Assembly: GCF_037176765.1 (NCBI RefSeq)
Contig: NC_090022.1
Location: forward strand, 179,234,117 to 179,298,116
From: Anolis sagrei
Lineage: Eukaryota > Chordata > Lepidosauria > Squamata > Anolidae
DNA: 64,000 bases
Direction: 5' to 3'
Shown here: positions 1-9,600 of the stretch, in pieces
Layout: each line of letters begins with the position of its first letter
How positions within the stretch are numbered: position 1 is the first letter of the stretch
Translations under genes and position numbers: made by a program
Notes under the pieces: model-generated
Told to the model about the DNA's origin: nothing
The model's input: the letters and a program-made list of their open reading frames with translations, nothing else
Database searches by the model: none

Positions 1-62
1 CACCAGAAGTGACTTGCAGTTTCTCAAGTCGCTCCTGACACGACAAAAACAACAACAAAAAC
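1..62 (+). repeat. tRNA-derived SINE (ACGACAAA tail), 3' end
   Basis: The 3' end of a SINE family seen whole at 63143-63405: AGTGACTTGCAGTTTCTCAAG, then CGCTCCTGACACGACAAA and an A-rich tail. The rest lies left of the window. Confidence 0.85.
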
Positions 63-834
63 AAACCATATAATCCAGTTCAAAGCAGATAATCTGGATT
101 TTATATGGCAATGTAGATGGGGCCTGTGAGCCTATCAAAACATTGGATTTTTAAACTGTAGCCTGATTGAGTATAATATTTTAACATGTGATTATATGCC
201 CCATGTATTTCCGGCAGCTCTTTGTTTTTACTCTTGTTTTTCCCATTTTGAATCTTTTTTTTCTTGCTCTTCTCTGAAATTTCTCCCATATTCATTTCTC
301 TCTCAAGCAAACTGATTTTTTCACATCTTCCCATGCTTCTCTTCCACCCTGAATGCTTGCTTGCCTGCTGTTCTTTCAAAGCAACTTTGGGAATTGTGGT
401 GTAAAACAAGAGGGATGGAAAGCAGGAATGGCTTGCGCTCCATATTTCACACTCGTTTTAAATGCTAAAACTCCTCATTGAGTCTTGCAAATTGTAAAAA
501 ATCCAATCCATAATTTACTACATGTCTATATTTGATGTTTCAATGCATTGAGGATAGAGTGAGGTCCTCCCTATTAATTCTGTGCGGCATAAAAACTCAG
601 TGGATGGAACTAGCCACACTTCCTGTGGGCTGTAATCCCCTAAATAACTTTTATTAACTTTGTGGGTTGTTTATATTAACATATTCTTGTACTTATATGA
701 CAGCAATTAAAAGGTGTTTGTACTACACATTTTTTTAATAGGAAGAGAGCCTATGGTGTGCATGTTTTAGGCTTAACAGTAAGGATACCATCTCACATGT
801 GCTCACAAAGTCTTTTGAAAACATTTTTATACTT

Positions 835-1060
835 GAGCTCCCGGTGGCGCACTGGGTTAAAGCCCTGTGCCGGCAGGACTGAAGACCTACAGGTCGCAGG
901 TTCGAATCCGGGGAGAGGCGAATGAGCTCCCTCATGCGTGAACATGAGAGAAGCCTCCCACAAGGATGATAAAACATCAAAATCATCCGGGCGTCCCCTG
1001 GGCAACATCCTTGCAGACGGCCAATTCTCTCACAACAGGACACTCCTGACATGAAAAAAA
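835..1060 (+). repeat. tRNA-derived SINE (ACGACAAA tail)
   Basis: The 5' part is tRNA-like, with box-A- and box-B-like GGTGGCGCACTGGGTTAA and GGTCGCAGGTTCGAATCC. An internal deletion and a worn tail (CTCCTGACATGAAAA) mark it as an older copy. Confidence 0.85.
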
Positions 1061-1199
1061 ATATATACTTACTGTCACTTCCTCCCCCTCACCAACGCAC
1101 ATCTCATCACTGTTCTTCCTTGCTGTAGACTAATTCTGAGCTGTTTTGATCTAACCTTTTTTATTCTACTTAAATGATTTTCTTGTCTTTGTCTCATAG

Positions 1200-1411
1200 G
1201 CCAGCTGTATGGAGACGTTCTCTATTTCTACACCGAGTACCGGGATGGTTTCCGACACAGCGAAATGTGGCACCCGATTTATTTCTGGTTTTATTTTGTC
1301 TTCATGAATGCACTCTGGATCATCATCCCCTCTGTTCTCATTTTGGATGCTTGGAAACACCTTAGCGCTTCCCAGAGGATAATGGATGCTGGAAAGTTCA
1401 AGAAACACTGA
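1200..1411 (+). CDS. EBP: EBP, last coding exon (sterol delta8-delta7 isomerase)
   Basis: Seen: an acceptor (tcatag) precedes position 1200, and an open frame runs 70 codons to TGA at 1409-1411. The exon starts with the last two bases of a split Gly codon. The peptide begins [18 protein letters not shown], continues [16 protein letters not shown] and ends KFKKH. Known: this matches the C-terminus of emopamil-binding protein, the ER multipass enzyme that shifts the delta8 sterol double bond to delta7 in cholesterol synthesis. The exon covers the last luminal loop, the final membrane segment and a lysine-rich tail, which in the human protein acts as ER retention signal. Upstream exons lie outside the window. 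The reading frame is intact, so this looks like a working gene. EBPL is the main alternative, but the YGDVLYF and FVFMNALW blocks fit EBP better. Confidence 0.9.
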
Positions 1412-2092
1412 TCACGCTATTTCTTGCAGGGTCAGGATATGGAGTATTGTTCCGTTTGGGCAGTATTGTATTCATTCAGTGGGTTGGTTAGCTGTTTCCA
1501 GCTCCATGTCTAGGTTTGTCTCCTCTCATTCCTTAAACCCCTCAGAGGTCCTGTGCCAAGATATAACAAGAACCAGTTCTGAGGAACAGCACCATCTATG
1601 GCAGTTATTCCCCACTGCTGCCTTAACATGTAGCCCCAAAGTAGGGATGGGCAACAGTGGCTCTTTAGATGTCATTCAATTACAATATATGTCCATATTA
1701 CATTGTGGGTTGATCAGATGTGTTTCTTTTGGTTTGCTAAAACAACCCAAAATGATTATTGGAGCTTTAGCTCCAGAAACTGTGAACAAAATATTTTAAG
1801 TCATAGTAGGTAATGTGTAGCCCTTCAGTAGTTGTGGGTCTGAAGATGCTTATCAGCTCTATCCCACACAGAAAATAGTGAATGTTAATAGTCCATTGTC
1901 CTCCTCCAAGAGTGCAATCCTAACAGAAGCTACTAGAGAGTAAAAATTCCTGAAGTATGTGGGTTTTATTTCTAAGTAAATAAACATGGAGTAAGTATAC
2001 CTTTGCAGTGCCCCCTTGGGCTCAAACTTGGTGTTCTGGAGGATGCATATGAGGCTCTGTTTCCCTCCTAGTTCTAAAGCTATGTCTCTTAG
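1412..2092 (+). other. EBP: Probable EBP 3' UTR and flank
   Basis: No gene or recognisable repeat in this stretch. It follows the EBP stop codon directly. An AATAAA hexamer at 1979-1984 is a plausible poly(A) signal, which would give a 3' UTR of about 590 bases. There is no direct evidence for the cleavage site. Confidence 0.4.
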
Positions 2093-2601
2093 GCATGTGC
2101 AACCATGGTTCTAAATCAGTGGTTCTCAAACTGTGTGTCCCCAGGTGTTTTGGCCTACAATTCCCAGAAATCCCAGCCAGTTTACCAGCTGTTAGGATTT
2201 CTGGGAGTTGAAGGCCAAAACATCTGGGGACCCAAAGATTGAGAACCACTGTTCTAAATGGTTCTCAAGTACTTACAAAACTAAAGTTCTGGTGGTGAAA
2301 ACTAGGGGGCGCTGGTGCTTTGCTTCTACAGTGTTGCTAAAGTTCTGGTGGTGAAAATGTTAGAACTCTTACAAAACTTTCAAAATTTCATTATTATTTC
2401 ATTATTGGTGATTTTTATGACAGAACCTATTAGGAACTGTCATTTTTAATGAAATTTTGAAAGTCGTGTTAGAGTTCTGAAAGTTTCACCACCGGAACTT
2501 TAGCAGCACTGTCGAAACAAAGCACCAGCGCCCCCTAGTTTTCACCACCAGAACTTTGTAAGTACTTTAGAAACATTTAGAACAATGGTTGCAAATGCCT
2601 A
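2093..2601. mobile_element. Palindromic MITE, family B, split by a hAT MITE
   Basis: Long inverted arms: the left starts GGCATGTGCAACCATGGTTC and runs through GTACTTACAAAACTAAAGTTC; the right is its reverse complement, ending near 2601. Both arms carry AACTAGGGGGCGCTGG. The left arm is interrupted at 2117-2251 by a hAT MITE that duplicated TTCTAAAT. No transposase is encoded. Confidence 0.75.
2117..2251. mobile_element. hAT MITE (CAGTGGTTCTCAA ends)
   Basis: 135-bp palindromic element with ends CAGTGGTTCTCAA/TTGAGAACCACTG and an interior of mirrored TTTGGCCTACAATTCCCAG. Exact 8-bp target duplication TTCTAAAT at 2109-2116 and 2252-2259. Confidence 0.9.
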
Positions 2602-2973
2602 AATTGTCTCAAAACTAAAAGGGAGCACATGTATCTTATCTCATAGCACTGCTGCCTTAGATCAGTGATATTAGAAGTTTCATGGAAGGTATTCTGCATT
2701 TATCCTGGTCACAAATTAAAAGGAACTCAAGCTAGAAGGACACCAGCTGTTCATTACTCTCGGCAATGGAGGTTCAGATGGTTGTCTTGCAGTTTATGAT
2801 CTTACTCCAGCAAAGTGATCAGTCCATGCTTGGGGCAGACCCAGCAGATACTCTTTGGCAATGAACACTGTTCAGATGAAATGAGGAAAGGACATATAGA
2901 ATCTGGATGGCTGAGTTCTACTCTCTTGGATCTGTGAAGGATGGGTAGATAATGGTGCGGTCTAGGTATTTAG

Positions 2974-3476
2974 TAGGGCTGTCCAAACACGGAAAAAATT
3001 GTTTCTAAACTCGATTCGTTTTTAGGGGTTTTTTGCGTTTCGTTATTTAAAAGAATTCCGAAATTTTCCTTTAAAAAAGTTCGATATTTATGAAATTTCG
3101 GAAATAAAAAACCAATTACGAAACAATTACGAATCGATTACAAATCGATTCGTTAATGGCGGCCGCGATCGCGCAGTACGCTAAAAAAACTTCTGAAGCT
3201 TCCCTCTCCCTCTGTTGTTGACTGTTGGTGTGATAATTATATTTTTTTTCACTGAGAAAACAAAAACTTGCACCAGACATGCGGAAATAATAACGAAACA
3301 TTTACGAATCAATAACGAATCAATAAAGAATCAATTCTGAAACAATTACGAAACGAATTGGAAAAATTCGTTTCATTTTTTAGTTGCTCCTGAATGGTTC
3401 AATATCGCTTCGTTATAAAAAAAATAACGAATTTTTAACGAATTATGAAATTACGAAACGAAACCGCCCAGCCCTA
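2974..3476. mobile_element. hAT-like MITE rich in ACGAA motifs
   Basis: 503 bp between exact 8-bp duplications GTATTTAG (2966-2973 and 3477-3484). The ends are TAGGGCTG/CAGCCCTA. The interior repeats ACGAAAC, ATTACGAA and TCGATTCG on both strands and holds a small GC island (GCGGCCGCGATCGCGC). No open frame for a transposase. Confidence 0.85.
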
Positions 3477-3484
3477 GTATTTAG

Positions 3485-4555
3485 CCATCCATAACATACT
3501 TGGATTGTCTTTTTAGATCCCTTCAAATCTGTTTCCCATTTGCTACTGAACGCTTTCAGCAGCACAGCTCATTCCCATTACCCATGACTTGAATGTTTTC
3601 CATCTTCCACTAGATCAGTCATTTATATGTGGAAATGTGATCTTTTTTAAAAAAAAATAAACGATACAAAACTGCTTGTTTGCTTGGTGTGTGTACATGC
3701 TGGGTAGATGGTGATAATTCCTTACCTGCAACTCCCTATTTAGGGAAACTGGAAATGTTTGTGCAGGGGCCCGTTTCACCCAGAATTCGGACCCTGTGTT
3801 TTTTTCTACAACTGCCTTAAATGGTGAGGAAGTATAACTGTTGAAAATAATGTAGATGGGATCTTGTTCTAATTGTATTATTTAAATTTCTCCCTCCATA
3901 AATGTCAGCCTCGGGCGTACTTGCATGTGAGAATATTCCACAATTGTGGAATAGTCACAGGGAAAATTCTTTCTAAAATAATGGACCCACATCCCGATTT
4001 TTTGTTGTTGTTCGTCATCATTTGACTTCGATGTATAGTGAGACCTGTATTGACCTACACAGTCTTTAAAAAAAAAAAGGACATATTTCTGGATTCTCAT
4101 ACTTTCTGTTCCACATCCACAAACATGATTCTGCTCTGGACTGCATCTGAAGATGTGAATTAATATCTGAGAAAGCATGCTACATTAAAAGCCAGTTATA
4201 GCTTTTAAAAAGTTCTGCCACTACCTTCCCTTTAAGCATTTCTGAAAACAGTTCAATCCATTAAGAAAATACTTGTATTTTCCAAAGGGAAATCCATCTG
4301 GTGAATTTAATAATGCATTTATTAGCCCATATGTTTGCACCTTCAGAGCGCTTGTTGACTCATGGTAACTTCATGAAGTTTATAGGGTTATTTTTAAAAG
4401 GCAAATTATACTTGGAGGTGGTTTTGCTGGTTCCTTTCTTCTGCAATCCATCCTAGTGCCTGGTATTTGTTGGTGGTGTCCCGCCCAATTGCTAACCAGT
4501 GTCGGCCCTGCTTACCTTTCAACATCAGACAGCACTGTATGTCTTTAGAGTACTT
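3485..4555. other. No recognisable gene or repeat
   Basis: About 1.1 kb between two MITE clusters. Reading frames are short and disrupted, and no known element was recognised. Confidence 0.5.
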
Positions 4556-5540
4556 AGTAGGCATATGCAATCCATGGTTCTAAAGTACTGTATATTCTGG
4601 CGTATAAGACTACTTTTTAGCCCAAGAAAGCCTTCTCAAAAGTCAGGGGTCGTCTTATCCGCAGGAGTCATCTTATACACGGGAGTCGTCTTATAGAGCG
4701 GGTGCTGAAACTTCCAATCCGGACTGGAGAATCTGTGGTTGCTGCATATTGTGGGAGAGCTCAAAAATGGCAGTGGCCACGTCCCTGCTGTATGCAGCAA
4801 CTGTATGAAAGCATTAAGGGCGACACTGTACAAGTACGGTAGAAGAAAATCCATTAATCAGGATTCGTGGACTTAATGTGGTCCTGATGGTGAGTGAAGG
4901 GGCGCCTCACCGGGAAGGTGTAAGTGAAGGGTGGAGCAAGCTGCAGGCTTCCGGGGCGCCTGGGGTATGGAAAAAAGAGATAGAGTGGCTCTGGGCCCAG
5001 ACAAACACATCTCTTTTACCTGTCCGGCCCGCCCTTGTATCCTATTACTGTACCTCCTCCTCTGCCTCTCAAATCTCTCTCCTGAAGACTGCAGTGAAGT
5101 GGTGCAGGTGTGCAGGTGTGAGATCTGAGAGGCAGAGAAGGAGGTATAGTAATTTAAAAATTACCATATTGAAATCAAATCTGATGCTTTTAAAAATTTT
5201 ATTTGGTGCGTGTTGGAAGAGGGGGTAGTCTTATACGGCAAGTATATCCCAAACTCTATATTTTAACTGGAAAAGTTGGGGGTCGTCTTATACGCCCAGT
5301 CGTCTTATATGCCGAAATATACGGTACTTACAAAACTAAAGTTCTGGTGGTGAAAACTAGGGGGTGCTGGTGCTTTGCTTCTACAGTGTTGCTAAAGTTC
5401 TGGTGGTGAAAATTTCAGAACTCTAACAAAACTTTCAAAATTTCATTATAAATGGGAGTTCCTAATTGGTTCTGTCATAAAAATAATCAAGAATGAAATA
5501 ATAATGAAAATTTTGAAAGTTTTGAAAATTTTTGAAAGTT
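4556..5540. mobile_element. Palindromic MITE, family B, second copy, interrupted
   Basis: The left end GGCATATGCAATCCATGGTTC matches the copy at 2093. It is interrupted at 4588-5324 by a TA-flanked element, then resumes at ACTTACAAAACTAAAGTTCTGG. The right arm is missing beyond about 5540. Confidence 0.7.
4588..5324. mobile_element. TA-flanked MITE, family A (GTATATTC ends), long form
   Basis: 737 bp with inverted ends CTGTATATTCTGGCGTATAA and, at the right, the complement of CCGTATATTTCGGCATATAA. TA duplications lie at 4586-4587 and 5325-5326, as in Tc1/mariner-type insertions. Near both ends the CGTCTTATA motif recurs. No transposase frame was found. The short form lies at 33472. Confidence 0.8.
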
Positions 5541-5754
5541 TTTATTTCAACTGAGTATGGTCTATGAACCCAACTTAGCTTTTAGACCCAAAATCGGAAG
5601 AGAAATATTTCTGAAATTGAAAAGAAAACCATTAGTAAGAGCAGCATTTGCTGTACATGTTGTTGCTGACAGGTTCGTGTCAATGTCTAAAACAGGCACT
5701 AGATGGCGGTCAAAAACCTTTGAAACCAGAATATAAGAATTGATATGAGTTCAG

Positions 5755-5760
5755 TTTATT
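5755..5760 (-). promoter_or_regulatory. LYZ: Probable lysozyme poly(A) signal
   Basis: AATAAA on the - strand, about 250 bases after the lysozyme stop codon. It is the first consensus hexamer downstream. The cleavage site is not shown. Confidence 0.55.
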
Positions 5761-6010
5761 GAAGAATTTTGATCAAAGAAAGACCGAAGTTCTCAACCAA
5801 GTTCTCAACCAAGATAACCACCCGCCTCCACATGTTTAATATCTGATCTGGCCTCATAATATAAGCAGAGAAAGGGAATCCCTCTATTGTGCGGGAAGCC
5901 ACCTGCAGAGAAAGAATTAGCTGAAAGCGAATTGCATAGGGAAAGGAATTGCTTTCCTCATAAGCAGACTCAAGAGAAATGCTGAATAATATCATTTAGT
6001 ATCATCAGCT

Positions 6011-6077
6011 TCAGAGGCTACAGTCTTTTGTCCAGCCAGAGAGGTCTCTTCCTTGGCAGTAGTTCACCCAAGCGACC
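6011..6077 (-). CDS. LYZ: Lysozyme exon 4 and stop
   Basis: The acceptor TTTTAG precedes 6077. The exon completes the split Trp codon, then codes for VAWVNYCQGRDLSGWTKDC and SL before the TGA at 6013-6011. It supplies the last two cysteines. It was found by extending the gene leftward for the expected WVAW and C-x11-C terminus. Confidence 0.93.
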
Positions 6078-6636
6078 CTAAAAGACAGAACGAGAGCATT
6101 TTAGAGATAAAGGTTCCTTTGACAACTACAAGTGAGGGCCACTGATATCCCCATCGGTGTGGGGATGGGGAGAGGTAACAAAATAAGGGAATTGCTCCCC
6201 TAATACACCCCTTCCTTGAATGTCTCCAAATTTCTAACATTTCACAGAGCGAGACATAGAATATAATTCATGCAAGAACGCATCCATTTTCTGTGCTCAC
6301 GATCCACTGGTCATGTTGCCTACACCTTTTTTCTTTGGATATCTATAAGGTAATGGTTTCTCCTTAACATTAAGTCTAGTCGAGTCCATCTCTGGGGGGT
6401 GGTGCTCATCTCCATTTCTAAGCTGAAGAGCCAGCGTTCTCCGTAGACAACTCTAAGGTCATGTGGCTGGCATGACTGCATGCGGTGCCGTTACCTTCCC
6501 GCCAGAGCATTACATATTGATGTACTCATATTTGCATTGTTGTTGTTATTATTATTGCTTGTATTATTGTATTTGGGCTCGGCCTCATGTAAGCCGTACC
6601 AAGTCCCTTGGGGAGATGGTAGCGGGGTACAAATAA

Positions 6637-6680
<44 letters not shown>

Positions 6681-9600
6681 GTTTTCAGACTGCTAGGTTG
6701 GTAGAAGCTGTGGCTAACAGCAGGAGCTCACCCCACTCCCCAGATTCAAACCGCTGATCTTTTGGTCAGCATACTTTTTTAATAAATGCATGAATTTGAA
6801 GTTGAAAGAGATTGCAAGGCTATCCATTTGTGGAGTGAAGAACATTTTCATGGAGGGCAGAATCGTTATGGGAACAATGTCTTTAATGTGCCCCCCCCCC
6901 CCACTGGTGCACCCTGAGTAAGGGCATTGCTGTATAATAACACAAAGAAAACTCTTAAAATTCAGAGTTGATATGGGGAAGCAGTGGTGCCCACAGGGAA
7001 ATAACTCTAAACACCTTAGAATTATCAATCTCATTACTTCAAAGGGACAAGCGATAGCCATTACAGTGATACCAAAGTGCTATAACTATATATATACTAG
7101 CTGTCCCTTGCCACGTGTTGCTGTGGCCCAGACTGTGTAGATGTGTTTTGTGTGTATATATATTTGTGTATATGTGTATGTGTGCGTGTGTGGGTTAGCG
7201 CATGCGTTGTAATGTATTTTTTTGTTTTTTTGGCTTTCTAAGTCTCTTTTGCTGTGTTTTTCAGTGTTTTTATGAGTGATAGTCACTTGTTGGCCTGATA
7301 GGTGTATTGTGTCCAAATTTGAAGTTCCCACAAACAAACATTACATTTTTGTTTATATAGAATCTATAGATAGTCTTAAATCCGTCACTCAGCTGCAAGG
7401 AAGTACCATTTAACCAAGTGTCCCAGTTGAGGAAACCTCTTTAGCTACCAACTATACCTAAGGACTTCTGCCAGCCTAGCAGTTTGAAAATTTGCAAATG
7501 TGAGTAGATCAATAGGTACCGCTCCGGCAGGAAGGTAACGGCTCTCCATGCAGTCATGCTGGCCACATGACCTAGGAGGTGTCTACAGACAACGCCGGCT
7601 CTTTGGCTTAGAAATGGAGATGAGCACCAACCCCCAGAGTTGGACATGACTAGACTCAATGTCAAGGGAAACCTTTATCTTTATACCAAAGGAAGGCAAA
7701 GTCTGTGGTTTTTCTTATGTATTCTGATTTGCCAAAAGGATTTTAGAAAAAAGGTTTGGTTGCAATTGAATCTGAACAAGTGAGAAGACAGATGGCCAAG
7801 AAACAAAACAGACTTACCAGGCACTTATTCCGTTGGGATCTTTAACAATTCTCTTTGCGCATGTAATATCATTTGTGATGTCATCAGTTGTGAAAGCTGC
7901 TCCCCCAAAAAGAAAACACAAGAATATAACAAATCAAAATAATAAACCAAATTAAAGCTATGAATGAATTTAATGACCAATGGTCTGTTAGGGACAAACA
8001 CATGTGTACATTTACTATACATATGCATATATTTTGTATCACCCTAAATGTTTGTATTCACTTTGGCCCTCCGCATTTAACAAAGTGGCTAGGTAATCTC
8101 TTTGATTTTGCCTATAGGGACACAGCTGGATGCTATTGTTGCCACTTCTTATCAGGCAGAGAATAATAATGTGATAAGGGGACTTTATTAGGTCTATCCT
8201 CCCATAAAGGAATAGGGAAGTGGTAAAAGGATCACCATAGCCATCACTCAACATGTGGACTTATACCCTATGGTAGCCATGATGGATTGAAGCCGTAAAA
8301 GGGACAAATAAAGCTTATCGCGTATTCAATAACTGAGTCATTTCCAGCCACCTTGTGCAAAGATGGCACTTTCATAGAATCACAGAATCAGAGTTGGAAG
8401 AGACCTCATGGGCCATCCAGTCCAACCCCCTGCCAAGAAGCAGGAATATTGCATTCAAATCACCCCTGACAGATGGCCATCCAGCCTCTGTTTAAAAGCT
8501 TCCAAAGAAGGAGCCTCCACCACACTCCGGGGCAGAGAGTTCCACTGCTGAACGGCTCTCACAGTCAGGAAGTTCTTCCTCATGTTCAGATGGAATCTCC
8601 TTTCTTGTAGTTTGAAGCCATTGTTCCTTGTCCTAATCTCCATGGAAGCAGTAAACGAGCTTGCTCCCTCCTCCTTGTGGCTTCCTCTCACATATTTATA
8701 CATGGCTATCATATCTCCTCTCAGCCTTCTCTTCTTCAGGCTAAACATGCCCAGCTCCTTAAGCTGCTCCTCATAGGGCTTGTTCTCCAGACAGTTGATC
8801 ATTTCAGTCACCCTCCTCTGGACACATTCCAGCTTGTCAATATCTCTCTTGAATTGTGGTGCCCAGAATTGGACACAATATTCCAGGTGTGGTCTAACCA
8901 AAGCAGAATAGAGGGGTAGCATTACTTCCCTAGATCCAGACACTATGCTCCTATTGATGCAGGCCAAAATCCCTTTCAGTGACAGCACACTACATCAAAA
9001 CTGTGGGACTTCTTTCACCAGGTATTACCCCTCCCCTAGGGATAGTATGGATGGGAACACCTATAGATAAGATGAAGAATGGCCAAGGATAAGGGGTTTG
9101 GGGAGATATAATCCAAAATATCTGGTAGACACCAGACTGGGGAGGACTCAAATGCAAAGCTTTAGTAGCTTTGTAGGGTAGTGCTGAAATATCAATTCAA
9201 AGAGGTACGAAAGGAAGAAATGTGTCAAGAGGAAGCTGCGTGAAGCCAACCCTTATTGGGACCACCTTCCACTTGGAAACCAACGTCCTCACTGCGGGAG
9301 AACATGTGGATCAAGAATATGGCTTCACAGCCATCTACGGACCCACCGCCAAGACACCAGACTTGGAGGACCATCATCCTCGAGCTACGAGGGATCGCCT
9401 AAATAAGTAAACAAGTTGAAATATCAGCCCCACAGTATCCTTCCAGGTGGAACATGAAGCTAAGGTGAGTGAGACTTTGGTTTTATGTGTGTGGAGAGAT
9501 GGTGTCTTGAGGAGTACAAGTGAGGACAAAATTATAGATTTTTCTGTAACTGGGGAAACATTGGGGATTTATTTCTTGAAGAGGACAAGCAGGCAACATG

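Noticed and set aside
6637-6680. (ATT)n runs here and at 14580, 14823, 35637 and 57963 as regulatory sites
   Set aside because: Each is best explained as the simple-repeat tail of an L2-type element or slippage within a MITE.
8582-8919. Plus-strand frames over the CR1 element
   Set aside because: Shadows of the CR1 ORF2 on the opposite strand.
9222-9410. 62-codon plus-strand frame in the lysozyme intron
   Set aside because: It is the 3' end of LINE family X, also present at 14290-14500; not a host gene.
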